DNA from: CAWGXG01 sp963826505
GTDB taxonomy: Bacteria > Chloroflexota > Anaerolineae > Aggregatilineales > Aggregatilineaceae
Reading direction: 5' to 3'
Length of the DNA: 64,000 nucleotides
Assembly: GCA_963826505.1 (NCBI GenBank)
Contig: CAWGXG010000008.1
Span: forward strand, 1,240,001-1,304,000
Both the position numbers and the translations under genes were made by a program. Every line of letters begins with the position of its first letter. Position 1 is the first letter of the stretch. Below are positions 43,403-51,875 of this stretch, in pieces. The notes under the pieces were generated by a model. It did no database searches. It had not been told where the DNA came from and worked only from the letters and a program-made list of their open reading frames with translations.

Positions 43403-44824
43403 TTACGCCTCGGCCTGCGACTGCTCGTAGCGCTCGATGACATCCTCGATTGGCCCGGCCATCATGAACATTTGCTCCGGGATATGATCCAGTTCGCCAT
43501 CGAGAATCATGCGGAAGCCGCGTACCGTCTCTTTGACCGGCACGTAGCGCCCTTCGCGGCCCGTGAACTGCTGCGCCACGAAAAACGGCTGGCTTAGGAA
43601 GAACATAACGCGCCTGGCGCGCGCCACAACCGTCTTATCTTCCTCCGACAGTTCATCGATGCCCAGAATCGCAATGATGTCGCGCAGGTCCTTGTACCGC
43701 TGGAGCACCTGTTGGACTTCGCGCGCGGTGTGATAATGGTCTTCGCCGACGATCAACGGGTCCAGAATGCGGCTCGTGCTTGCCAGCGGATCCACGGCTG
43801 GGTAAATGCCCTGTTCCACGATGGAGCGATCCAGCGCGACCGTGCCATCCAGGTGCGAGAACACCGCCACCGGAGCCGGGTCAGAATAGTCATCGGCGGG
43901 CACGAATACGGCTTGCAGTGACGTGATTGAGCCGGTTTTGGTACTGGTAATGCGCTCCTGCAAATCGCCCATTTCCTGCGCGAGCGTGGGCTGGTACCCC
44001 ACAGCGGAAGGCATACGGCCCAACAGCGCCGACACTTCCGACCCACTCAGCGAGAAACGGTAAATGTTATCAATAAACAGCAGCACATCGCGGCCTTCAT
44101 CGCGGAAATACTCCGCCATAGCCAGACCGGTCAGCGCCACGCGCAACCGCACACCGGGCGGCTCGTTCATCTGCCCGAAGACCATCGCCGTTTGCGCGAG
44201 CACGCCGCTTTCCTCCATCTCGCCGTACAACTGCGTGCCTTCACGCGTACGCTCACCTACTCCGGCGAATACGGAAAAGCCCTCATGTTCTGTCGCGATG
44301 GAGCGGATCAGCTCCATGATAATGATCGTCTTGCCTGTGCCAGCGCCGCCGAAGATACCCGCCTTGCCGCCTTTGCGGAACGGCGCGATCAGGTCGATCA
44401 CCTTAACGCCGGTTTCGAACAGCTCCACCGCGGTCGACTGCTCGTCGAAAGCCGGGGCGGACCGGTGAATCGGGTAGTATTTCTCAGCTTCCACGACAGG
44501 TTTTCCGTCGATAGGTTGGCCCAACACATTGAAGATACGCCCCAACGCGGTATCGCCAACCGGCACCATAATCGGCGCGCCAGTCGCATAAGCGGGCACG
44601 CCGCGCTGCAACCCATCAGTCGCACTCATTGCCACGCAACGCACTGCGCTGTGACCCAGGTGCTGTTCAATCTCAAGAATCAAATCGTCAGCGCCTTCGC
44701 GAGGCACTCGGATCGCATCGTAAATTTGGGGCAGATCAGTGCCCAGCGGAAACGCCACATCCACCACGCCTCCGAGAATCTGCGCAATGCTGCCCTTCAC
44801 TTCTTGCCTGGTTCTCGTTGCCAT
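43403..44824 (-). CDS. atpD: F1 ATP synthase beta subunit
   Basis: Catalytic subunit, 473 residues. Walker A loop GGAGTGKT, the catalytic Glu in GVGERTREG, FIDNIYRFSLSGSEVSALLGRMPSAVGYQPTL with the DELSEED lever present as DELSEEDK. The segment DPAPVAVFSHLDGTVALDRSI replaces the usual DPAPATTFAHLDATTVLSR, a small departure from the common consensus. Start ATG 44824 is preferred over GTG 44845. Confidence 0.97.
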   Translation of the reverse strand: MATRTRQEVKGSIAQILGGVVDVAFPLGTDLPQIYDAIRVPREGADDLILEIEQHLGHSAVRCVAMSATDGLQRGVPAYATGAPIMVPVGDTALGRIFNVLGQPIDGKPVVEAEKYYPIHRSAPAFDEQSTAVELFETGVKVIDLIAPFRKGGKAGIFGGAGTGKTIIIMELIRSIATEHEGFSVFAGVGERTREGTQLYGEMEESGVLAQTAMVFGQMNEPPGVRLRVALTGLAMAEYFRDEGRDVLLFIDNIYRFSLSGSEVSALLGRMPSAVGYQPTLAQEMGDLQERITSTKTGSITSLQAVFVPADDYSDPAPVAVFSHLDGTVALDRSIVEQGIYPAVDPLASTSRILDPLIVGEDHYHTAREVQQVLQRYKDLRDIIAILGIDELSEEDKTVVARARRVMFFLSQPFFVAQQFTGREGRYVPVKETVRGFRMILDGELDHIPEQMFMMAGPIEDVIERYEQSQAEA

Positions 44825-44871
44825 CAGTTCTGCTTGTCTCCTCACGAAACGGCGGACCGTTCTACCTCGCT

Positions 44872-45831
44872 CTATTTGCCTTCGTTTTGAGCCAGTGCTT
44901 CCACACCGCCGATGATGTCGAGAATTTCACTCGTAATCGACAGTTGGCGCGCTTTGTTGTAATCAAGCTGGAGGATGTCCGCCAGTTCTTCGGCACTTTC
45001 TGACGCGTTGCGCATGGCGACCATGCGCGCGCTGTGCTCGCTCGACAAACTCTCGCGGATCGCCTGCAAGATTTGCAGTTCGGTGAAGCGCGGGATCACT
45101 TCGTTCAGGATCGCTTCGGTACTCGGTTCGTAGATATAGTCACGGTTGCGCTCGCGGACTTCCGGCTCCTCCTCCACCAGTTCCATGATCTCGCGGCTGC
45201 GCGCCTCAAACGGTCGCAGCGGCAGCAGCGGCAGCACACGCGGCTGCTGTGTCATAGAATTGATGAAATTGGTGTAGGCGATGAACACCTCATCGACCGG
45301 CACATCCAGGAACTCGTCAAAGACTACCTGCGCGATCTGCGCGACGTCGCTCAGGTCGGGGTCGGCGGGCAAATGCGAGAACTCCGCCACGATCTGCTGA
45401 TCGCGTAGAAAGGCAGGTGCGTTATCGTCCACTGCCAGCCGGGCGATCCAGCGCCGAATCAAGTCGCGCCCCTTGCGTCCCACCGTGATCCAGTGGGTTG
45501 GGCGCTCGTACTGTTCCACGAAGTGGATCGACCGCCGCACAATGTTCGAGTTATAAGCCCCCGCCAGTCCGCGATCGCCCGTGATCAGCACAATGCCGAT
45601 GCGCTTCACCTCAGGCCGCACTTCCAACAGCGGGTGCAGCGCCAGGCTGGAATGCTGCGCCGCCACATTGACCAACACCTCATACGCGGCCTGCGCGTAG
45701 GGACGGCTCGCCATGACAGCCGCCTGCGCCTTACGCACGCTTGAGGCGGATACTGCCTCCAGCGCGTGCGTCACCTGGTTGATGTTCTTGACCGACCGGA
45801 TACGCGTCTTGATTTCGCGTGTCGTTGGCAT
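44872..45831 (-). CDS. atpG: F1 ATP synthase gamma subunit
   Basis: Rotating central stalk, 319 residues. The two long terminal helices are recognisable: TTREIKTRIRSVKNINQVTHALE at the start and SSEHSARMVAMRNASESAEEL with LDYNKARQLSITSEI at the end. ITGDRGLAGAYNSNIVR marks the Rossmann-like middle domain. Genes on either side are 38 and 47 bases away. Slightly longer than the E. coli protein. Confidence 0.95.
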   Translation of the reverse strand: MPTTREIKTRIRSVKNINQVTHALEAVSASSVRKAQAAVMASRPYAQAAYEVLVNVAAQHSSLALHPLLEVRPEVKRIGIVLITGDRGLAGAYNSNIVRRSIHFVEQYERPTHWITVGRKGRDLIRRWIARLAVDDNAPAFLRDQQIVAEFSHLPADPDLSDVAQIAQVVFDEFLDVPVDEVFIAYTNFINSMTQQPRVLPLLPLRPFEARSREIMELVEEEPEVRERNRDYIYEPSTEAILNEVIPRFTELQILQAIRESLSSEHSARMVAMRNASESAEELADILQLDYNKARQLSITSEILDIIGGVEALAQNEGK

Positions 45832-45869
45832 AGATTCCGCTACCCCTTCTTAATGGACGGCGTCGCCGT

Positions 45870-47396
45870 CTATGCCGATTGGTGCAGTTCGGCCCACGCC
45901 TGGTTGAATGCGCTGCTGGCCTCATCGAGCACGGCCTGGATTTCATCGGTCAGTTTGTACTCTGCCGCCTTGACCTGAGTATCGAAGTCTGGATAATTGC
46001 TGTGGAAGTAGGCCAGGAAGCCCTCTTCCCAGTCCTTGACCTGCGGCACGGGCACGTGGTCCAACTTGCCGCGCGTGCCCGAAAAGATCAATGCCACCTG
46101 GTCGAGCACGGGCGTCGGTTGGTACTGCGGCTGCTTGAGGATTTCTTGCAGACGCATACCGCGATCGAGCTGCTGTTGGGTCGCCTTGTCGAGATCAGAT
46201 CCGAACTGTGCAAACGCTGCCAGACTGCGGAACTGTGCCATATCCAAACGCAGACGGCCCGCCACTTTGTTGATCACCTTGCGCTGGGCGTCGCCACCTA
46301 CACGGCTAACGCTCAAGCCGGTGTTAATGGCCGGGCGCACACCGGAATAGAACAGGTCGCCTTCCAGATAGATTTGCCCATCCGTGATCGAGATCACGTT
46401 AGTCGGAATGTAGGCCGACACGTCGCCCAGCAGGGTTTCGATGATCGGGAGCGCGGTCAGGCTGCCACCGCCCCGTTCTTCCGAAAGCTGCGCAGCGCGT
46501 TCTAGCAACCGGCTATGCAGGTAGAACACGTCGCCGGGATACGCCTCGCGTCCGGGGGGACGGCGCAGCAGCAGCGACACCTGCCGGTAAGCCCAGGCGT
46601 GTTTGGAAAGGTCATCATAGATGATGAGGGCATCGCCGCCCCGCTCCATGAAGTACTCGCCCATCGCGCAGCCCGAATAGGGCGCGATATATTGCAGAGC
46701 GGCCGGGTCCGAGGCAGAGGCCACGACCACGACAGTGTAATCCATCGCCCCCTGCTCCTCGAGCATGCGCACTACGCTCGCCACCTGGGCGCGTTTCTGC
46801 CCAATGGCGACGTAGATGCAGATCATGTCCTCGCCTTTCTGGTTGAGGATCGCATCCAGCGCGATGGCGGTCTTGCCCGTCTGGCGGTCACCGATGATCA
46901 GCTCGCGCTGCCCACGCCCAATCGGGATCATCGCATCGATGGCGCGGATACCCGTCTGCACCGGGCGGTACACATTGCGCCGGTCTACCACACCGGGCGC
47001 CATGCGCTCAATGGGCAGATAATCCGCCGCCAAGATCGGACCTTTGCCATCAATCGGACGCCCCAACACATCAACGACACGTCCGACCAATCCGTCGCCC
47101 ACCGGCACCGAGACAATCCGCCCGGTCCCGCGCACTTCGTCACCTTCTTTGATCTCGATGTAATCACCCATGATGATTACACCGACCCTGGCCGCTTCAA
47201 GGTTGAACGCGATGCCCATCACGCCGTTCTCGAACTGGACCAGTTCTTGCGCGCGCACGCTTTGCAGCCCCGATACGCGCGCGATCCCGTCGCCAACTTC
47301 CTCGACGAAACCCACGTCCACGGCTTTGCGCTCGCGCTCAAATCCCTTAATTTGATCTAAAAGTCCCTGCGTAATGTCGTTGGTCAAATCCGCCAT
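45870..47396 (-). CDS. atpA: F1 ATP synthase alpha subunit
   Basis: Regulatory nucleotide-binding subunit, 508 residues. The N-terminal crown domain is followed by the P-loop GDRQTGKTAIALDAI, DDLSKHAWAYRQVSLLLRRPPGREAYPGDVFYLHSRLLERAA and the C-terminal YVRP-like region with SRVGGDAQ. It is the first gene of the operon. The usual upstream atpH (delta), atpF, atpE and atpB genes are not in the window, so the ATP synthase genes are split. A promoter lies at 47551-47579. Confidence 0.97.
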   Translation of the reverse strand: MADLTNDITQGLLDQIKGFERERKAVDVGFVEEVGDGIARVSGLQSVRAQELVQFENGVMGIAFNLEAARVGVIIMGDYIEIKEGDEVRGTGRIVSVPVGDGLVGRVVDVLGRPIDGKGPILAADYLPIERMAPGVVDRRNVYRPVQTGIRAIDAMIPIGRGQRELIIGDRQTGKTAIALDAILNQKGEDMICIYVAIGQKRAQVASVVRMLEEQGAMDYTVVVVASASDPAALQYIAPYSGCAMGEYFMERGGDALIIYDDLSKHAWAYRQVSLLLRRPPGREAYPGDVFYLHSRLLERAAQLSEERGGGSLTALPIIETLLGDVSAYIPTNVISITDGQIYLEGDLFYSGVRPAINTGLSVSRVGGDAQRKVINKVAGRLRLDMAQFRSLAAFAQFGSDLDKATQQQLDRGMRLQEILKQPQYQPTPVLDQVALIFSGTRGKLDHVPVPQVKDWEEGFLAYFHSNYPDFDTQVKAAEYKLTDEIQAVLDEASSAFNQAWAELHQSA

Positions 47397-47493
47397 TGAA
47401 TGCCGTTCTCCTCGCTGCCTGGGATAGTGTGGTTGGTAGAAAATGAAAAAGAAAACACAACTCCATTATGAGGGGGTCGGAAAACTGCTCGTT

Positions 47494-47510
47494 CCGGGCA
47501 CATCGCCCGG
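47494..47510 (-). other. Leader hairpin upstream of atpA
   Basis: CCGGGC and GCCCGG pair with a five-base loop within the about 150-base 5' leader. No U run follows. Possibly stabilises the leader. Confidence 0.3.
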
Positions 47511-47550
47511 TTGGACCGTGCCTGCTTGGGTCGTCCTGCCATTATTGTTA

Positions 47551-47579
47551 AATATAGTACAATTAAAGGTATATTTCAA
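47551..47579 (-). promoter_or_regulatory. Promoter of atpAGDC
   Basis: On the minus strand, TTGAAA (47574-47579), a 17-base spacer and TATATT (47551-47556), in an AT-rich stretch unlike its surroundings. Confidence 0.7.
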
Positions 47580-47631
47580 AAAACTTTTTCGTAAAATCCG
47601 GTTTCAATGCCATCCACTCAGGGGGCACCGC

Positions 47632-48102
47632 ATGATCACAGACACTCCCATCCGGCTTCGCACCGCGACCCGCCCAGACGCCGCGGCCATCTTCATCGTG
47701 CACCAACAGGCCGTCCGAGTCCTATGCGCCACCCACTACCCCGCAGATCTCATCCACCAGTGGATGGAAAAACGCACGGTCGAAGGCTATATTTCGGCCA
47801 TTGACCGCGCCGAGATGATCGTCTGCGAGTTGGGCGACCAGGTGATCGGGTTTGGGCATGCCGTGCCAGGCGAGATATTGGCCATCTTCGTCCATCCCGA
47901 CCACGTACAACACGGCGCCGGATCGCTGCTCCTGAGCGGGTGTCTGGCCGCTGCCCAACGCAGTCATAATGGCTCTGTGCGCCTGCAATCGACGCTCAAC
48001 GCCCGCGATTTTTACGCCAGGCGCGGCTTCCGTGAAACCGCCCGCTACGATGTGACCATCAATCACGCGCCGATCCCGGTCGTGGAAATGGAGATTCCTT
48101 AA
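47632..48102 (+). CDS. GNAT-family acetyltransferase
   Basis: 156 residues, one GNAT domain: AIFIVHQQAV, VCELGDQVIGFGHAV strands, the acetyl-CoA-binding VHPDHVQHGAGSLLLSGCL (motif Q/H-x-x-G-x-G/S) and the C-terminal ARDFYARRGFRE. Acceptor unknown. Start ATG 47632 has AGGGGG about seven bases upstream; a longer frame from 47443 would cross the atpA promoter region and is dismissed. Divergent to atpA, and convergent with proC (12-base gap). Confidence 0.85.
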   Translation: MITDTPIRLRTATRPDAAAIFIVHQQAVRVLCATHYPADLIHQWMEKRTVEGYISAIDRAEMIVCELGDQVIGFGHAVPGEILAIFVHPDHVQHGAGSLLLSGCLAAAQRSHNGSVRLQSTLNARDFYARRGFRETARYDVTINHAPIPVVEMEIP

Positions 48103-48114
48103 CCATTCGCGTGG

Positions 48115-48999
48115 TCAGCGTCCCTCGCTTCCACTCTCGTCCCCGTTGTCATCGGGATGGCGTCCCCCTAAGCGCGACACCTTGCGCCCGCCGCCCAAGC
48201 CAACGCTGCGCTGGTAGGCCGCCCAAATCGCCCGCGCGACGACCGTCCGTAGACCGCCTTTTTCGAGCTGGTAAATGGCTTCCGCGGATGTGCCGCCCGG
48301 ACTGGTCACCTGGTTACGGAGTTCTGCCGGATGCTCGCCTGATTGCGCCGCATACTCGACCGATCCGCGCATCGTCTGGATCACCAGCTTTTCAGCCACG
48401 TAACGCGAGAATCCCAGGTGAACGCCCGCATCGATCATGGCTTCCATGAACAAAAAGACATAGGCCGGCCCCGTGCCACTGAGCGCCGTCGCCATGTCGA
48501 GATAACCCTCATCCTTGACGAAGATTTCCTCGCCCAACGCTTTGAGCAGCAGGCTCGCCTGCCCGCGCTCCAATTCGGGGACTTCGGCGGTCGCAGTCCA
48601 CACGCTGATTCCCTGCCCGATGCGCGCCGGTGTGTTCGGCATCACGCGCACGACTGACGCGTTCGCCAGTCCTTCGGAAATCGTGCGGATCGATGCGCCA
48701 GCGACGATACTCAGCACCAGTGAACATGATTGCGCACCGCTGCGCACTTCCGGCAGGACCTCATCGAGCACCTGCGGTTTGACAGCCAGCACCAGGATGT
48801 CGGCTTGTGTGGCGGCTTCGAGGTTGTCGGTAGTCGTGCGCACGCCATACTGCGCCGCCAGCTCTTCCAGCCGTTCGGGGCGCGGATCGGCGGCAATCAT
48901 CTGGCCGGGCGTGACCATCCCCTGCTTGATCAAGCCCTGGATCATCGCCTCGCCCATGTTGCCGCCGCCAATGAAGGCGATTGTCACGTTTGCGAACAT
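48115..48999 (-). CDS. proC: Pyrroline-5-carboxylate reductase
   Basis: Final step of proline synthesis: reduces pyrroline-5-carboxylate with NAD(P)H. 294 residues. N-terminal Rossmann motif IAFIGGGNMGEAMIQGL, the VLAVKPQ strand, VRVMPNTPA and the C-terminal ALSGTGPAYVFLFMEAMIDAGV with RNQVTSPGGTSAEA. About 30 residues of Gly/Asp/Arg-rich tail beyond the usual end are unusual. Start ATG 48999 has GAGGAGA six bases upstream. rex lies upstream on the same strand, after a terminator. Confidence 0.96.
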   Translation of the reverse strand: MFANVTIAFIGGGNMGEAMIQGLIKQGMVTPGQMIAADPRPERLEELAAQYGVRTTTDNLEAATQADILVLAVKPQVLDEVLPEVRSGAQSCSLVLSIVAGASIRTISEGLANASVVRVMPNTPARIGQGISVWTATAEVPELERGQASLLLKALGEEIFVKDEGYLDMATALSGTGPAYVFLFMEAMIDAGVHLGFSRYVAEKLVIQTMRGSVEYAAQSGEHPAELRNQVTSPGGTSAEAIYQLEKGGLRTVVARAIWAAYQRSVGLGGGRKVSRLGGRHPDDNGDESGSEGR

Positions 49000-49146
49000 G
49001 CGTGTCTCCTCGGTTTGGGATCGCACCCGGCGTCATGCTGCTGCGTCGAGCGCTGAACAGACCGCCCGGGCAGGGCACATCACGGCACTACACAGCGCCC
49101 AATCTTAACGTGAAATCCTGTTTATTGCAGCCGTCTCACGCAAGAA

Positions 49147-49178
49147 CAAAACACTCTCCTCGTCAGGTGGGGAGAGTG
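49147..49178 (-). terminator. Rho-independent terminator after rex
   Basis: Stem CACTCTCC/GGAGAGTG, eleven-base loop, followed by TTTTGTTCTTG on the minus strand. Confidence 0.75.
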
Positions 49179-49204
49179 CGGTCCATTAGCGGCAGCGCGC
49201 CGCC

Positions 49205-49831
49205 TCATGATTCGAGATAGAACGTCATGTGCTGAAGGTGCGCCACCGGATCAATGTATTGCACGCACACGTTGGCCGGCACAGACAGCGTGATCGGCGC
49301 ATAGTTGAGCAGCGCGCGCACGCCTGCTTCGATCAGCCGGTCCGCGACCGCCTGCGCTGTCTCTGCCGGGACAGCGATCATCCCAATCTTGATCCCCTGG
49401 CGGCGGATTTCGTCGTTGAGCTGGTCCATAGACAGTACCGGCATGCCGTTGATTGTCTCGCCAACCTTGGACGAGTCAGCATCAAACAACGCCGTCACGT
49501 GGAACCCGCGCGCCTTGAAACCTTTGTAGTTTGCCACGGCGTGCCCCAAATCGCCCACACCGACGATCGCCATCGACCATTCCACATCGACTTTGAGAAT
49601 GTGGCGAATCTGTTCATACAAAAAGGCGATATTGTAACCCGTTCCCTGCTTGCCAAACTCGCCAAAATGTGAGAGGTCTTTGCGAATTTGCGCCGAACTG
49701 ATTCCAAGCCGCTCCCCAAGTTCGTGCGACGACGTATACTCGCGCTCATCCTGGATCATACGATGCAGCGCGCGCAGGTAAATCGGCAGCCGTCCGATAA
49801 CGATATCCGGGATATGTGGCAGACTACCCAT
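49205..49831 (-). CDS. rex: Redox-sensing transcriptional repressor Rex
   Basis: Binds DNA when NADH is low and lets go when NADH is high. 208 residues. The N-terminal winged helix (IVIGRLPIYLRALHRM with SSAQIRKDLSHFGEFGKQGTGYN) is followed by a Rossmann domain (VGVGDLGHAVANY) and a swapped C-terminal helix. Targets are typically fermentation and respiration genes. A near-consensus Rex site lies 72 bases upstream (49903-49920), pointing to autoregulation. Confidence 0.96.
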   Translation of the reverse strand: MGSLPHIPDIVIGRLPIYLRALHRMIQDEREYTSSHELGERLGISSAQIRKDLSHFGEFGKQGTGYNIAFLYEQIRHILKVDVEWSMAIVGVGDLGHAVANYKGFKARGFHVTALFDADSSKVGETINGMPVLSMDQLNDEIRRQGIKIGMIAVPAETAQAVADRLIEAGVRALLNYAPITLSVPANVCVQYIDPVAHLQHMTFYLES

Positions 49832-49902
49832 CAGGCATCAGCCCCCTTCTGTGTGGAGTGCAGGAACGAAGACGTCGATAGCCAAAGACCGCGATATTCT
49901 AA

Positions 49903-49920
49903 ATGTGAATAGTATTACAA
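49903..49920. promoter_or_regulatory. Candidate Rex operator
   Basis: ATGTGAA-TAGT-ATTACAA, against the Rex consensus TTGTGAA-N4-TTCACAA: six of seven matches on the left half and five of seven on the right. Located upstream of rex. Confidence 0.6.
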
Positions 49921-50014
49921 TCGTAGCACGCTTAAGGAACGAAAACAACACATAAATATGATTAATCAGAAAAATGCGCTTCGTCTTCCCCGCCAAACCA
50001 ACCGCGAGCGGCCG

Positions 50015-50043
50015 TTGCCCGGCGTGCCGCGCCCTGCTATGAT
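50015..50043 (+). promoter_or_regulatory. Promoter for the amidase, predicting a leaderless transcript
   Basis: TTGCCC (50015-50020), a 17-base spacer and TATGAT (50038-50043). The expected first base, seven after the -10 box, is the G of the GTG start at 50050. Confidence 0.6.
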
Positions 50044-50049
50044 TCAGGA

Positions 50050-50868
50050 GTGAATAAACGCACGCACTCACTTCCTCTTGGTTCGCGGCGTCCGCCAAAC
50101 CGCTTCACGCGCCGCGACTTGCTCGGACTGGCAGGCATGGCCGCCGTGGCCAGCGGATTGAGCTGCGTCGGTGGGATCGCCGGTTTCCTGGTCTTCGACC
50201 GACTGTCCGCGTCCCGGCGTGCCACTCCCTCGCCGCCGACAATCCGCCCTGCCCGCCTCAAACAGATCGACCGGCCAGCCATCACACCTCGTGCTGGCTG
50301 GAACGCTCGCGATCCCGATCACACGGCCGTCAATGAGCCGGGTTTTTACGCACCCGGCAACGATGAGGGCTGGCTGGTCTATCAAGGCGATCTGCGTGCG
50401 GTGTATCATACGGTGGTAGTGCACCATTCGGTGCTGTACGATACGGACGACCTGACGACCATGCATGTCATCCAGGATCAACACATGGATCTGCGTGGCT
50501 GGGCAGATATCGCTTACCATTTTGCGGTGGGCCGTGATGGGACGGTTTTCGAAGGGCGCGATCTGGCCTCACGCGGGACGCACGTCGAACACTACAACAC
50601 CGGCAGTCTCGGCGTCGTCTTTCTTGGGAATTTTCAAGTTGAGATGCCCGGCGCCATTCAGATCGACGCGGGTCGTCGTCTGATCGATTGGCTGGCCCTG
50701 CGCTTGGAACTGACACATTTGGCCGGCCATGACGACTTCAACGCCACAACCGAATGTCCGGGGCAGTTCCTTATACCCTATCTCGGCTATCTGGCGGATT
50801 CCGCCGGGCTGCAGCTCGGGACAGGCGGCTACCAACCCCCATCCGATCTCCAGAACGCCGTGCAATAA
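50050..50868 (+). CDS. Tat-exported N-acetylmuramoyl-L-alanine amidase (PGRP-type)
   Basis: 272 residues. A twin-arginine signal (FTRRDLLGLAG, about residues 19-29) precedes a hydrophobic stretch. The amidase-2/PGRP domain (about 75-250) has VVVHHSV, DIAYHFAVGRDGTVFEGR and the GHDDFNATTECPGQF end. The His, His and Cys zinc ligands plus the Tyr expected in active enzymes are all present, so it should cleave the bond between muramic acid and L-Ala in peptidoglycan. GTG start at the predicted +1 with AGGAG overlapping it; no ribosome site at normal spacing. Confidence 0.88.
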   Translation: MNKRTHSLPLGSRRPPNRFTRRDLLGLAGMAAVASGLSCVGGIAGFLVFDRLSASRRATPSPPTIRPARLKQIDRPAITPRAGWNARDPDHTAVNEPGFYAPGNDEGWLVYQGDLRAVYHTVVVHHSVLYDTDDLTTMHVIQDQHMDLRGWADIAYHFAVGRDGTVFEGRDLASRGTHVEHYNTGSLGVVFLGNFQVEMPGAIQIDAGRRLIDWLALRLELTHLAGHDDFNATTECPGQFLIPYLGYLADSAGLQLGTGGYQPPSDLQNAVQ

Positions 50869-50931
50869 TCCTCAACAAAAACGCCCCCGTTGGGAGCGTC
50901 TGTCTGTGTCGCTGGATCTCAGCCGTCAATT

Positions 50932-51651
50932 TCAATAGCGGTAGGAACGCTGGCCCCGATACCACACGAACAATGCGGTGAGCAATACCATTCCGGCAGC
51001 ACCCAGTGCCACCGTCAGGACCGAAGGTTCCCCATCGCCTGGCAAGTCTTCGGCTGGCGCATACCCCGTCGCGGGCAGGCCGCTCGGCACGTACAGATCG
51101 GCCATTGCTTTACGCGTCACCGACCCGGTTGAAGCATCGGCAGTCAGCAACGCCTGGTTAACCAGCATACCTGTTGGAGGGCTTTGCAGCACCGTTGTGT
51201 GAACCGTCAGCGTAACCGTCGCGCCCGGCTCCAAAACTGGAATCGTCAAGACGACAACGTGCTCGCTGACCACGACCTCGCCGCGATCGGAGGTCGCTCC
51301 GTCCACACGCAGTTCATCCGGCAGGACATCGGTGACCATCACGTTCTCGCCGGCAGCGCTGCCCTGGTTCACCACGCGCACAGTCCACGCGATCGGATCG
51401 CCCGGCAGACCCAACGCCGTCTCGTCCAGCAGTGGCTCCACAGTCACAACGGGATCGAATCCGCTGAGCATCGCCGCACGCAGATCGCATCGCGCCGTCA
51501 TGGTCACGACGTGTGCGCCACTTACTTCCCACGAACCCCAATTATGCTGAAATACCGAAGCATAAACTTCGGACGGGGCGTTGGTGAACAGCAGTGCCAC
51601 CGCGATGGCAATCCATACTGCATGCCTCACCCTGGCGAAATGTGGCTTCAT
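50932..51651 (-). CDS. Surface protein with DUF11-like domain and LPATG tail
   Basis: 239 residues. Signal peptide (about 8-31), then a short region and a DUF11-type beta domain (WTVRVVNQGSAAGENVMVTDVLPDELRV, about 87-190). The C-terminus has LPATG, a 15-20 residue acidic spacer, a hydrophobic helix (VALGAAGMVLLTALFVWY) and a basic end RGQRSYRY. This resembles a sortase sorting signal, though the spacer is longer than in Firmicutes. Start ATG 51651 follows a G-rich ribosome site. It is probably cell-wall linked or membrane-held. No sortase gene is in the window. Confidence 0.75.
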   Translation of the reverse strand: MKPHFARVRHAVWIAIAVALLFTNAPSEVYASVFQHNWGSWEVSGAHVVTMTARCDLRAAMLSGFDPVVTVEPLLDETALGLPGDPIAWTVRVVNQGSAAGENVMVTDVLPDELRVDGATSDRGEVVVSEHVVVLTIPVLEPGATVTLTVHTTVLQSPPTGMLVNQALLTADASTGSVTRKAMADLYVPSGLPATGYAPAEDLPGDGEPSVLTVALGAAGMVLLTALFVWYRGQRSYRY

Positions 51652-51693
51652 ATCCCCCCTCGGTGAGATAATGATTTTTGCCTTCTTAATCTC

Positions 51694-51722
51694 ATTATAC
51701 CTGCTATGTCCTAAGCTGAAAA
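51694..51722 (-). promoter_or_regulatory. Promoter for the LPATG protein
   Basis: On the minus strand, TTTTCA (51717-51722), a 17-base spacer and TATAAT (51694-51699). Confidence 0.6.
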
Positions 51723-51780
51723 GTTTTCGGCACTTACGACAAATCCTGCCCACTATCACTCATCCTGCCCAAAAAATGAC

Positions 51781-51809
51781 TTGCAGCGCCCGCCGCAGCC
51801 TGTTACCAT
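51781..51809 (+). promoter_or_regulatory. Possible promoter for the GbsR-like regulator
   Basis: TTGCAG (51781-51786), a 17-base spacer and TACCAT (51804-51809). Weak -10. Confidence 0.35.
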
Positions 51810-51875
51810 TTGGACAGATTTCGACTGGTGCGTGCAGGGCGCTACGCGCCAGATAACAGACAGCAAACGACGTAC

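Noticed and set aside
47443..47631. N-terminal extension of the GNAT protein at 47632
   Set aside because: It would run through the atpA promoter; a good ribosome site precedes the later ATG.
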